Shown here piece by piece: positions 10,815 through 21,431 of a stretch of DNA of 64,000 bases. This stretch comes from an uncultured Clostridia bacterium. Lineage in GTDB: Bacteria; Bacillota; Clostridia; Oscillospirales; Acutalibacteraceae. The stretch is taken from NCBI GenBank assembly GCA_946406145.1, contig CAMJJL010000003.1, forward strand, positions 17,395-81,394, given 5' to 3'. Numbering within the stretch: position 1 is the stretch's first letter; each line of letters begins with the position of its first letter. The position numbers were made by a program, and so were the translations under genes. A model generated the notes under the pieces. It made no database searches and was not told the origin of the DNA. It saw only the letters and a program-made list of their open reading frames with translations.

Positions 10815-12278
10815 TTAGATCAGTCCAACCTCAGCGTTGAACGCCTCGATGTATTCATCGAGCTGTTCCGCCTGCTTGTGCACGGCGTCCCAGGTGTTCT
10901 CGGTGTCATACCACAGGGCGTTGAGCTCCTCGGCGGTGCGACCCTGCTGTTCGACCCATGTGTAATACTTGAGGTTGTGCACACGCTTGCGCTCCTTGTA
11001 GGTCAGCTCCAGCATATTGTCATCCTTGAGGTTGAGGATGTGCAGGTTGTGGTCGAGCTCTGCCTTGTGCACGTCGTAGTCGCCGTACATCTCTTCGAGC
11101 TCCTTGATGCGGCTCTGATACATTACGGCTGAGTCGGTCAGCACAGTGCCGAGCACATCATTTTCGGTAAATTCATAATACTTCGCCATTTTGATACAGC
11201 ACAGAAGATTCGCGATACCAGAAATGCCAAGCAGATTGAGCTGTTCGGCAAGCTCGCGCTCAACGCCGACGGATACCAGATAATCGATACCCTCAGGCGT
11301 GTTGAACAGTCGGAGCAGTCGCTGGCTGTCCTCATCGTCGATGTCAATGACCATATCGGTGTTCTTAACGTTGTGGATCCACGGGATATGCTTGTCGCCG
11401 ATTCCCTCGATGCGGTGACCGCCGAAGCCGTTGTCCAGAATGGTAGGACACTGCAGGGCTTCGCCGACGCCGAGCTTAAGATTCGGGTATTGCTCCTTGA
11501 GGTAGTCGCCCGCGCTCATCGTGCCTGCCGAACCGGAGGTAAAGCACGCGCCCGCAAATCGATCCTTCTCACCCTTGATCGATTCAAACGCGTCCGCTAA
11601 CGCGTGACCGGTGACGTTGTAGTGCCACAGGGGGTTGCCCATCTCTTCAAACTGGTTGAAGATCATCACCTCGGGGCGTTGCTTGAGCTCCCATGTTTTG
11701 TCGAAGATCTCTTTGACGTTAGATTCGCACCCCGGGGTCGCGATGACCTCGCCTGCGATTTTACTGAGCCAGTCAAAACGCTCGCGGCTCATTTCCGCCG
11801 GCAGGATCGCGATACTGTCGCAGGACAGCAGCTTTGAGTTGAACGCGCCGCCGCGGCAGTAGTTGCCGGTGGACGGCCATACCGCCTTGTGCCTGGTCGC
11901 GTCGAACTGACCGGTCACCAGTCGCGGCGCTAAGCATCCGAACGACGCGCCGACCTTATGACAGCCGGTGGGGAACCACTTGCCGACGATCGCGAAGATC
12001 CGCGCCTTCACGCCGGTGAGAGCGGAGGGCAGCTCGATGATGTTCGGGATCTCACGGAACAGACCGCCGCTTTCCTTTGGTTCATTCTTCCATGTGATGC
12101 GGAACAGGTTGACGGGATCGACGTCCCATAAACCCGTGTGGCTGAGCTTCTCTTTGATCTTCTCGGGGATCAGCTCGGGGTGCTGCATCTGTTTGATAGT
12201 CGGGATGATGATGCCGTTTTCACGTGCTTTTTCGATATTGTGATGTAATCCTTCTTTGTTAACGGTAAAGTCGATCAT
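10815..12278 (-). CDS. PLP-dependent enzyme, fold-type II (cysteine synthase-like), substrate unknown
   Basis: WFPTGCHKVGASFGCL, WPSTGNYCRGGAFNSKL, TSGSAGTMSAGDYLKE. Confidence 0.8.
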   Translation of the reverse strand: MIDFTVNKEGLHHNIEKARENGIIIPTIKQMQHPELIPEKIKEKLSHTGLWDVDPVNLFRITWKNEPKESGGLFREIPNIIELPSALTGVKARIFAIVGKWFPTGCHKVGASFGCLAPRLVTGQFDATRHKAVWPSTGNYCRGGAFNSKLLSCDSIAILPAEMSRERFDWLSKIAGEVIATPGCESNVKEIFDKTWELKQRPEVMIFNQFEEMGNPLWHYNVTGHALADAFESIKGEKDRFAGACFTSGSAGTMSAGDYLKEQYPNLKLGVGEALQCPTILDNGFGGHRIEGIGDKHIPWIHNVKNTDMVIDIDDEDSQRLLRLFNTPEGIDYLVSVGVERELAEQLNLLGISGIANLLCCIKMAKYYEFTENDVLGTVLTDSAVMYQSRIKELEEMYGDYDVHKAELDHNLHILNLKDDNMLELTYKERKRVHNLKYYTWVEQQGRTAEELNALWYDTENTWDAVHKQAEQLDEYIEAFNAEVGLI

Positions 12279-12298
12279 AGGGTTCCTCCTTATATTTT

Positions 12299-12339
12299 AA
12301 TGGAAAGTTGAAAATGGAAAATGGAAAGTGGAAAATTGA
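12299..12339. repeat. Short tandem heptamer array (GGAAAAT-type)
   Basis: AATGGAAAGTTGAAAATGGAAAATGGAAAGTGGAAAATTGA. Confidence 0.6.
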
Positions 12340-12357
12340 GGGAGGGCGTTGCCCTCG

Positions 12358-13005
12358 TTAATTTGATTCGGTATCCTCATCCGTCAGGTACGAATAAAGC
12401 GTAAACTTTGAGATACCGAAGTAGGTCGCGATCTTGTCGCCGGATTTGGTGATCAGGAGCGCGCCTTTGCTGTTCAGATAGCGGATCGCGCGCTGCTTGT
12501 CATCCTTGTTCATCAGAGCGACGGGCTTGCCGATCAGCTCGGTGGATTTCCACAACAGCTCGTCGAGCAGCTCGCCGACGTGCGGCGTGATCTTCTCGGG
12601 CTCGGACGCGGTCGCCGGAGCGGTCAGTTCCGTCAGCGACGCGGCGGCGACGCTCAGGGCGGTGATGTCGTGGTTGATGGAGAAGATCGCGATCGCCTTG
12701 CCCTTGTCGTCGCGGATGTAGACGGTGGTGGATTTGAGCACCTTACCGTCGGTGGTCTTGGTGAAGTAGCCGATGCGATCCTCACGCGACTGTTCCGCCT
12801 GACTGAGCTCCTCGAGCACCACAGCCGAAGCGCCGTCTCCGACGCTGCGACCCGTTACCTCACCGTTTTCGATGTAGATGATGGAGCTGTCGGCGGCGTT
12901 CTTGACTGTCAGATCGTGGATGGCGACCTCACAGTCTTTGCCGTAGTGCAGGGCGATGGCGTGCGCCAAGGAGCACAGGGTGTTCTTGAGTTGTTCGTTG
13001 AGCAT
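12358..13005 (-). CDS. YheO/DauR-like transcriptional regulator (PAS-like domain plus HTH)
   Basis: N-terminal HYGKDCEVAIHDLTVKNAADSSIIYIENGEVTGRSVG; C-terminal ARYLNSKGALLI-like HTH: YLNSKGALLITKSGDKIATYFGISKFTLYSYL. Confidence 0.85.
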   Translation of the reverse strand: MLNEQLKNTLCSLAHAIALHYGKDCEVAIHDLTVKNAADSSIIYIENGEVTGRSVGDGASAVVLEELSQAEQSREDRIGYFTKTTDGKVLKSTTVYIRDDKGKAIAIFSINHDITALSVAAASLTELTAPATASEPEKITPHVGELLDELLWKSTELIGKPVALMNKDDKQRAIRYLNSKGALLITKSGDKIATYFGISKFTLYSYLTDEDTESN

Positions 13006-13188
13006 AGCAAGCCCCGTTTCTACCGGTTTTCATACAAATTTTTAGCAAATCTAAAAACTATTTATATTGTAATACATTTGCTTGTGTTTATCAATGGTTA
13101 AGTGAAGTTTTTTTGAGAATTTTTGTATGGATATCGGGGGATAGAACTTTCAAAATACACCCGATAGTGTTATAATAAAGCAGAAGCG

Positions 13189-14052
13189 ATGATGAAAGGG
13201 TGTGCTCTTTTGAAAACCTGTGATCTACATACACACTCCGTCTACTCCGACGGTACCTATACGCCTGCCGAGCTGATCGACACAGCGGTCGGCGCTGGAC
13301 TGTCCGCGGTCGCCTTGACCGACCACAACACCGTTTCGGGACTGGATTCATTCATCGAGGCAGGACAGGGGAAGCCCATCGAGTTGGTTCCCGGCGTGGA
13401 GTTCTCCACCGCCGATAACGGCACCGAGCTGCATATCCTCGGGCTGTTCATTCCGCCCGAGAGCCATTACACGATCAACAGCTATATCGATAAGGCGGCG
13501 ACGCTGAAGGAACAGAGCAATTATCGACTTGTCAATCGCTTGCGCGAGCACGGATACGACATTACCTATGTGGATATTCTCGATCATTCCAAGGGTCACG
13601 TCAACCGCGCTAACATTGCTGCTGAGCTGCTCAGGAAGGGGTATATCGAAAGCATCGACTGGGCGTTCAAAAACATCCTGCACAAGGACTACGGGTTGTA
13701 TGAGCCGCCCGAGAGGTTGTCATCGATCGAGACGATCCGCTTTATCCGTGAGATCGGCGCTGTCGCGGTTTGGGCACACCCGTATTTTCACATGACCTTC
13801 GATCAGGCGGAGGAGTTTTTGCCGCGCGCGGTAGCCGCCGGGTTACAGGGGATGGAAACGATCTACAGCACCTATGATGACGCAACGACAAAAAAGGCAA
13901 AAGAGGTATGCCGGCGGTTCGGCATCTGCGAGAGCGGCGGCAGTGATTTTCACGGTGCGAACAAGCCGAAGATCTCACTCGGAAAGGGATACGGCAACCT
14001 GCGGATCCCCTATGAATTCTACGAAAGATTGAAGAGCCTGAAAAACACCTAA
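13189..14052 (+). CDS. PHP domain metallophosphoesterase (TrpH/RNase AM-like)
   Basis: CDLHTHSVYSDGTYTPAELIDTAVGAGLSAVALTDHNTVSG; VWAHPYFH; SGGSDFHG. TTG start at 13210 is an alternative. Confidence 0.9.
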   Translation: MMKGCALLKTCDLHTHSVYSDGTYTPAELIDTAVGAGLSAVALTDHNTVSGLDSFIEAGQGKPIELVPGVEFSTADNGTELHILGLFIPPESHYTINSYIDKAATLKEQSNYRLVNRLREHGYDITYVDILDHSKGHVNRANIAAELLRKGYIESIDWAFKNILHKDYGLYEPPERLSSIETIRFIREIGAVAVWAHPYFHMTFDQAEEFLPRAVAAGLQGMETIYSTYDDATTKKAKEVCRRFGICESGGSDFHGANKPKISLGKGYGNLRIPYEFYERLKSLKNT

Positions 14053-14080
14053 AAATCTTTCAGAAAACCGAAAATTTTAT

Positions 14081-14108
14081 TTGACACAAGCCCGTGATGT
14101 AGTATAAT
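14081..14108 (+). promoter_or_regulatory. Sigma-A-type promoter upstream of ygeY-ygeW-arcC
   Basis: TTGACA 14081-14086, 16 bp, TATAAT 14103-14108. Confidence 0.75.
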
Positions 14109-14188
14109 AAAAGTGTATCAATGATTGCGCCGCGGCGCGTGGATTGCCTGCGGCATGAATTGAATGAGCCAAGAAAAGGAGGATCACT

Positions 14189-15397
14189 ATGATTGATTAT
14201 ACCGCGATCAAAAAAGCAGCCGAAAACTATGAGAAGGACATGACCGCTTTTCTGCGCGAGCTGATTGCCATTCCCAGCGAGTCTGCCGAGGAAGAGGGCG
14301 TCGCCAAGCGTATTGTCAAAGAGATGGAGCAGCTCGGCTTTGACGAGGCGTTCATCGACAAGATGGGCAACGTCCACGGCGTGATGGGCAAGGGAGAGAA
14401 GATCATCGCCTTTGACGGCCACATCGACACCGTCGGACTGGGCGAGCTCTCCAACTGGAAGTTCGATCCGTACAAGGGCTATGAGAATGACACTGAGATC
14501 GGAGGTCGCGGTGGAAGTGACCAGACAGGCGGCGTGGTATCCGCTGTCTACGGCGCCAAGATTATGAAGGATCTCGGGCTGATCCCCGAGGGCTACAAGG
14601 TGCTGGTTACCGGTACCGTGCAGGAAGAGGACTGCGACGGTCTGTGTTGGCAGTTCATCCATAACGAAATGGACGTCACTCCCGAATTCGTTGTCATCAC
14701 CGAGCCGACCGATCAGGGCATCTATCGCGGCCATCGCGGACGTATGGAGATCCGCGTCGAGGTCAAGGGCGTCTCCTGCCACGGCTCCGCTCCCGAGCGC
14801 GGCGATAACGCGATCTATAAGATGGCGCAGATCGTGCTGGAGGTCAGAGATCTCAACGAGCATCTGCATTTTGATCCTTTCCTCGGCAAAGGCACCGTCA
14901 CCGTCACCCAGCAGTTCTACAATTCTCCGTCACGCTGTGCGGTAGCGGATTTCGCGGCGATATCACTCGACCGTCGGCTGACCGACGGCGAGACATGGGA
15001 GAGTGCTCTGGAAGAAGTACGGAACCTGCCGTCCGTCAAGAAGTACGGCGCGGAGGTCAGCATGTATAAATACGAGCGTCCGTCGTGGACGGGGCTGGTC
15101 TATCCGACCGAGTGCTTCTTCCCGACATGGGTCATCCCCGAGGACCATCCTGCCTGCAAAGCGATGGTCGCCGCCCACAAGGGCATGTACGGAGAGCCCA
15201 GGGTCGACAAGTGGACGTTCTCGACCAACGGCGTGTCCATCATGGGACGCTACGGCATCCCGTGCATCGGCTTCGGACCCGGCGCCGAGGCGCAGGCGCA
15301 CGCGCCCAATGAGATCACATGGAAGGCGGATCTGGTGCGATGTGCCGCCGTATACGCCGCCGTGCCGATGAATTACGATGCGGTGAATGGTGAATAG
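14189..15397 (+). CDS. ygeY: YgeY family M20 peptidase/deacylase-like hydrolase
   Basis: [49 protein letters not shown]; neighbour of ygeW. Confidence 0.87.
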   Translation: MIDYTAIKKAAENYEKDMTAFLRELIAIPSESAEEEGVAKRIVKEMEQLGFDEAFIDKMGNVHGVMGKGEKIIAFDGHIDTVGLGELSNWKFDPYKGYENDTEIGGRGGSDQTGGVVSAVYGAKIMKDLGLIPEGYKVLVTGTVQEEDCDGLCWQFIHNEMDVTPEFVVITEPTDQGIYRGHRGRMEIRVEVKGVSCHGSAPERGDNAIYKMAQIVLEVRDLNEHLHFDPFLGKGTVTVTQQFYNSPSRCAVADFAAISLDRRLTDGETWESALEEVRNLPSVKKYGAEVSMYKYERPSWTGLVYPTECFFPTWVIPEDHPACKAMVAAHKGMYGEPRVDKWTFSTNGVSIMGRYGIPCIGFGPGAEAQAHAPNEITWKADLVRCAAVYAAVPMNYDAVNGE

Positions 15398-15540
15398 TGA
15401 ATGGTGAATGGTTGAGGGCGGGACACCCGCACCCGATTGATAATCATAACAGAACGTTGCGTTTTGCATTGATAGGAATCAAAAACGCGAAGCGTTTCCC
15501 ACCACCATTCACCATTAGTCATTCACCGTTCACCAAAAAG
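15382..15540. repeat. Facing pair of heptamer arrays (GGTGAAT left, ATTCACC right)
   Basis: Left GGTGAATGGTGAATAGTGAATGGTGAATGG 15382-15411; right CCATTCACCATTAGTCATTCACCGTTCACC. Confidence 0.8.
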
Positions 15541-15554
15541 GAAAGGAATCTATT

Positions 15555-16748
<1,194 letters not shown>

Positions 16749-16750
16749 TA

Positions 16751-16870
16751 GTTAGGAGTTAGGAGTTAGGAGTTAGGAGTTGTGGGTGGGCGCTGCCCAC
16801 ACCTGTTTATAAGAATCAAAACGCGAAGCGTTTCCCTCAACTCCTCACTTCTCACTCCTCACTCCTCACT
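16751..16870. repeat. Facing pair of heptamer arrays (GTTAGGA left, TCCTCAC right)
   Basis: Left 16751-16782, right 16839-16870, around a central hairpin region. Confidence 0.8.
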
Positions 16871-16927
16871 GAACAGACAGTTATTTAGGGAATTCCATTT
16901 GAGTTTTTCTGATTATTATGAGAGAGA

Positions 16928-17869
16928 ATGAAACGTAAAATTGTCGTCGCCCTGGGCGGAAATGCTTTGGGCAAAACCTTAACCGAACAATTACAGGCGG
17001 TGGAGCATACCGCTAAGGCAATTGCCGATCTGATCGAGGACGGCAACGAGGTCGTCATCACCCACGGCAACGGTCCTCAGGTCGGCAAGATCGACGCCGC
17101 GATGAACGCCCTGCTGCTCGAGGATCCCACCGAGGAAAAAACCTCGCTCTCGATGTGCGTTGCCATGAGTCAGGCGTATATAGGGTACGATATTCAGAAT
17201 GCCCTGCGCAAGGAGCTCATGCTGCGCGGCATGTACAAGCCTGTCGTCACCATCATCACACAGGTCGAGGTGAGCAGCGACGATCCTGCGATGAAACACC
17301 CGACAAAGCCGATCGGCAAGTTCATGACGTATGAACAGGCGCAACGCCTCAAGGAGCAGTATGGCTATACGATCGCAGAGGACTCCGGCAGGGGCTGGCG
17401 GCGTGTGGTCGCGTCCCCTCAGCCACAGTATATCATCGAGATCGACGCCATCCGCGCCTCTCTGCGAGAGGGCTCTGTCGTGGTATGCTGCGGAGGCGGC
17501 GGTATCCCCGTGCGCCGAAAGGGCGATTATCTCAAGGGCTGTGCCGCCGTCATCGACAAGGATACTTGCTCGGCGCTGTTGGCGGAGAACCTCAACGCCG
17601 ATATCCTGATGATCCTCACCGCGGTCGACAAGGTGAAGATCCGTTACGGCAAGCCCGATGAACGCAGTCTTGACTGTATGAGCCTCGACGATATTCAGCG
17701 CTATAGCGACCGCGGCGAGTTCGCCGCCGGCAGTATGCTGCCCAAGGTCGAAGCCTGCGCGACATTCGTCAAAGGCGCCTCCGGCAGAAAGGCGATCATC
17801 GCCGCGCTGGATCAGGCAGGCGACGCGGTAAAAGGAAATGCAGGGACGGTTGTTTTTGGTGAACAGTGA
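16928..17869 (+). CDS. arcC: Carbamate kinase
   Basis: KIVVALGGNALGKTLTEQ, VVITHGNGPQVGKIDAAM, full length 313 aa. Confidence 0.96.
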   Translation: MKRKIVVALGGNALGKTLTEQLQAVEHTAKAIADLIEDGNEVVITHGNGPQVGKIDAAMNALLLEDPTEEKTSLSMCVAMSQAYIGYDIQNALRKELMLRGMYKPVVTIITQVEVSSDDPAMKHPTKPIGKFMTYEQAQRLKEQYGYTIAEDSGRGWRRVVASPQPQYIIEIDAIRASLREGSVVVCCGGGGIPVRRKGDYLKGCAAVIDKDTCSALLAENLNADILMILTAVDKVKIRYGKPDERSLDCMSLDDIQRYSDRGEFAAGSMLPKVEACATFVKGASGRKAIIAALDQAGDAVKGNAGTVVFGEQ

Positions 17870-18078
17870 ATGGTGAATAGTGAATAGTGTTGGGAAAGCC
17901 TGACGGCTTTTGGATTCAATAACAGCATATAAACAGAAATGCTCACGACTCTTTGTCAGCCGTGAGCATTATTTTTTGGAATGACTATGTCATTGTATTG
18001 ATCGCCGATTCTTGAAAATAATTATCATTTGGGTGAGGGCAGCGCCCTCCATCAATCATTCACTATTCGCCGTTCACC
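17858..18078. repeat. Facing pair of heptamer arrays (GGTGAAT type) enclosing a terminator hairpin
   Basis: Left 17858-17890, right 18055-18078; hairpin TGCTCACG...CGTGAGCATTATTTTTT near 17940-17977. Confidence 0.78.
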
Positions 18079-20785
18079 TTAGCTTATCCTTGTCCACCTG
18101 CTGCTGGAACTGCATGATCTCGTTGTAGATACGTTCACAGTTGTTGTGATCGTCGTAGTGGTAGAAGTCATCGACCCTCGCGATGTACTCGGGCTTCATC
18201 TTGCAGCCGTTTTCCATGTATTCACACAGGGTATCGACCAGCATATCGGAGGTGGTGCAGATCTCGCCGAAGCCCATCGTGTCGTAGAAAAATCCGCCGT
18301 CATCGTAATGCGCAGGCAGCTCGTCGGGGTGGAAGTAGACCAGCGGCTTTTTCATGTACGCAAAGTCGAACTGTACGCCGGAGTAGTCGGTGACCATCAG
18401 GCTGGATTCGGTGAGGATCTTCTCGTAGCTCATATCGCCGACCGAGGAAATGACGTCCACATACGGGTCAGGCGTGTAGTCATTTACCTGCGCAGAGAGG
18501 ATCGGGTGCAGCAGATACTTGATCTTGTAGCCGGTGCGCTTAGCGGTCTCGATGAGTTTTTGGTTATTGATCAGGTCGTTGTAGATGCGATAATAGACCG
18601 TGTTCTTGAAGTCGGGGTTGTACGAGCGCTGTTCGCCCTCGCTGGTGGTGACGGGCATCGCGTTGTACATACGCCAGGTCGGAGTGATGAGGATCTGCTT
18701 TTGATCGTTGTTGATCAGTCCGTCATACCTGCCGATACCGGTCATCTTGATGATACCGGTGTCCTTGTAGCCGTAGGCGTGGTTATTCAGGTTCTTTTCT
18801 TCATACTTGGAGGCGATGAAATACATGCGTGTGTTATCGATGATACGCTGCTGTGCCATCGCGCATTTTTGTACCGACAGACCGTGCTGCAGGCACATGG
18901 TCGGGAAATTGCACAGGTCGCGGATAAAGCGGCTCTTGTCCAGACTGTAGCCGTTGAACGGGAAGGTCTGGGAGTTGGTGATCAGCGCGATATCCGCGTT
19001 GAGGAACGCCATCTTGTGCTTGATCGAACCCGTCTTGACGGGGTGCAGACCGTCCTTTTTCATCTGACGGTAGTCAGAGGTGTTCTTGTCGATGATGTAG
19101 TAGCGTGTGACGCCGTCCTTTTTATCCTTGCAGTAGCGGTACATATACTCGCTGCTGTCGCCGCCCTTGTAGAGCTTGTCGTACATCAGCCAGATGCGCT
19201 TGTTCTTGTAGAATGGGCGAGTCAACCAGTATTCCAGTCGGGTGATGAAGGTGCGCTTGCTCTCCCTGAATACGCGCGGCAGGTATTTCAGCTCGCGCTT
19301 GAGGGCCTTGCCTGCGGAGGCGTGCTCGATCACCAGCTCACGGTTATTGTTGATAGTCGCCATGTATTTGTTGAAGCGCCAGTAGCCGCCCTCGGGAGCT
19401 GCCGCGAACTTAGCCCAGTGATGCAGGTAGGAGAATTGCAGCGATACGCGGGTATTCTTGTACTTTGCGTAGAAGCTCAGTCTCTGTGTGGGGCGACTGT
19501 TGTCGAATGAAAGCTCCAAATGGAAGGTGAATTTTTTATAGGCGCTGATGCCGAAATACTTGGTGAGCGAGTAGCGATCGTTATCCTCAAGGTCGATCCG
19601 CTCGCCGTTCCACTCGGCATACAGCTCAATGTTTTTGAGGTTGAATACCTGACGGAAGGAGCCGTCGAGCAGCAGCTTGCCGTCAGTGTAGTCGAGCACA
19701 TGCAGACCGACTCTCTGCCCCTGCATACGCGCGATGACGACGTCGCTGCAGTCGAGGGTGACGTCCTCGTTGCCCTCGCTCAAATGCTGCGGCATTTGGT
19801 AGAGGTCGGTATCGTATTTGAGCATATAGAACATCTCGGCGGCTTCTTCACTGTAGCCGAGAGATTTGTACTTACCCGCGTTGAGGATGATGGTGTCGTC
19901 GAGCAGATCGAGCACCTTCTTGCACGCTTGCAGAAACAGCTCCAGCTCTTCTTCACTCATATTGCGCTTGTTGCGGTTGTTCATATTGGCGAGGAATCGC
20001 GCGGACACGGCATACATCAGGTAGTATTGGATGAAGATGGGGAGGGTGCCGTCGCTGTTTTTGAAGCGATCCGCCAGCGGCAGCAGGAAGCGCTCGATGC
20101 TGTCGCGGTACCAGTCGATGTCGTTGGAGGGGACGAAGTACGCCGAGTCGTCGCTCAGCGGCATGAAGGTGTTGAAGTTCGCCTTCTCCATCGCGAAATA
20201 GGTGGGATGATCTTGTTGCAGACGGAGCATCACATCGTGAAAGTATTCGAATTTCAGCGAGACGTCGGCAGGATACTGCCTGAGCACCTTGCTCTCGATC
20301 AGGTTACCGTCGATCTCCATTTGCAGGAGGTTGGGATAGTTGCGGATATCCGCCTCCTTGTTGAGCATAATAAGCGGCACATTGGTGCGGCTGATATATT
20401 TGTAGCGTGTGTAGACGGGATTAATGCAAAAACGGTTCGGCGCCGCAAAGCACCACGGCTTCTTTTCGCCTACCGATGTAAGGGCATTCATAAAGTAGTG
20501 ACTGCCGAACACATCACCCGGTCGTGCAACAACAGCGTAATCGGCGCTCAGGTTCTCGAGCGCGATGTTGTAGGCTGTCGCCTCACCGCCTGCGCCGGGC
20601 TTGTTGATGACGCGCACATTATGATAAGCGCTGAGCTTATCGGCGGCGTTCTGCTCGGCGGAAGTATCGATGACCAGCAGTTCGATCTCTCCGGTATTGA
20701 CGCTTCTCTGATTCTTGACGGAATCAGCTGTTTTCAGGATCAGGTCTGAGCTCTCGATATATGGAACGATAACGGAGACTGACAT
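18074..20785 (-). CDS. Glycosyltransferase family 2 plus CDP-glycerol glycerophosphotransferase (TagF-like) protein
   Basis: N-term MSVSVIVPYIESSDLILKTADSVKNQ; C-term GIGRYDGLINNDQKQILITPTWR, LTESSLMVTDYSGVQFDFAYMKKPLVYF. Confidence 0.92.
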   Translation of the reverse strand: MSVSVIVPYIESSDLILKTADSVKNQRSVNTGEIELLVIDTSAEQNAADKLSAYHNVRVINKPGAGGEATAYNIALENLSADYAVVARPGDVFGSHYFMNALTSVGEKKPWCFAAPNRFCINPVYTRYKYISRTNVPLIMLNKEADIRNYPNLLQMEIDGNLIESKVLRQYPADVSLKFEYFHDVMLRLQQDHPTYFAMEKANFNTFMPLSDDSAYFVPSNDIDWYRDSIERFLLPLADRFKNSDGTLPIFIQYYLMYAVSARFLANMNNRNKRNMSEEELELFLQACKKVLDLLDDTIILNAGKYKSLGYSEEAAEMFYMLKYDTDLYQMPQHLSEGNEDVTLDCSDVVIARMQGQRVGLHVLDYTDGKLLLDGSFRQVFNLKNIELYAEWNGERIDLEDNDRYSLTKYFGISAYKKFTFHLELSFDNSRPTQRLSFYAKYKNTRVSLQFSYLHHWAKFAAAPEGGYWRFNKYMATINNNRELVIEHASAGKALKRELKYLPRVFRESKRTFITRLEYWLTRPFYKNKRIWLMYDKLYKGGDSSEYMYRYCKDKKDGVTRYYIIDKNTSDYRQMKKDGLHPVKTGSIKHKMAFLNADIALITNSQTFPFNGYSLDKSRFIRDLCNFPTMCLQHGLSVQKCAMAQQRIIDNTRMYFIASKYEEKNLNNHAYGYKDTGIIKMTGIGRYDGLINNDQKQILITPTWRMYNAMPVTTSEGEQRSYNPDFKNTVYYRIYNDLINNQKLIETAKRTGYKIKYLLHPILSAQVNDYTPDPYVDVISSVGDMSYEKILTESSLMVTDYSGVQFDFAYMKKPLVYFHPDELPAHYDDGGFFYDTMGFGEICTTSDMLVDTLCEYMENGCKMKPEYIARVDDFYHYDDHNNCERIYNEIMQFQQQVDKDKLR

Positions 20786-20920
20786 ATTCTTTCCCCTTTC
20801 ACAGGAGCGTTCATACGCTCCTTTTCAACTATACATCATACCATATACAAGCCCTTTTTGTCAATAAAAGCGCACGTATTTGAGTGAGGAGTTGAGGAAG
20901 CGGCTAATCGGAATCAGGAG

Positions 20921-21126
20921 AGCCTTCCCCTCGGGGGGAAGGTGTCGACCAACGGGAGACGGATGAGGGGACAACCTTTCCTATAGATGTAGGATTCAGT
21001 GGGCTGAATGATTACCGAGAATCGTGAAAAAGCCTTACTCTCTTTGTTAAGATGATCTTTCGGCTAACTCAGCCCCTCATCCGACTCGGCTTGCGCCGAG
21101 CCACCTTCCCCCCGAGGGGAAGGCTT
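20921..21126 (+). mobile_element. 206-bp hairpin-ended element, non-autonomous copy 1 (family A ends)
   Basis: Outer inverted GCCTTCCCCTCGGGGGGAAGG / CCTTCCCCCCGAGGGGAAGGC; body similar to reverse complement of 32331-32536. Confidence 0.65.
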
Positions 21127-21338
21127 TTTATTTTCAACGAAACGTTTCAGTAACACAGAAAAAGGCGCACGCGCCCCCCCGAGGGGAAGACTTTTGCGTT
21201 TTGATTGATCATTCCTCGTGATTATACCTATATTTATGCGCATAATACCGTGATTATTTGACTTGATAAATGACGGAAAGTTCGCTATAATAGTATACGG
21301 ATTTTGTCGAGAGTGACTGAAAATGCAGAAAAATGAAA

Positions 21339-21383
21339 AAATATGCAAAACGCCCTTGACAAATATGCAAAACGGTGTATAAT
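21339..21383 (+). promoter_or_regulatory. argG promoter with AAATATGCAAAACG direct repeats
   Basis: TTGACA 21356-21361, TATAAT 21378-21383; AAATATGCAAAACG at 21339-21352 and 21361-21374. Confidence 0.65.
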
Positions 21384-21431
21384 TAATGCATAAACTTCAA
21401 TTTTAACGCATATTCATTCGGAGGTATTACC

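Noticed and set aside
15382-15540. Heptamer arrays considered as a CRISPR array
   Set aside because: Repeat unit is 7 nt with no spacers of regular length and no cas genes in the window.
18146-20749. Long plus-strand ORFs (454 and 409 aa) opposite the glycosyltransferase gene
   Set aside because: Antisense open frames of a well-supported TagF-like gene; low-complexity valine/arginine/histidine-rich translations without domain signatures.
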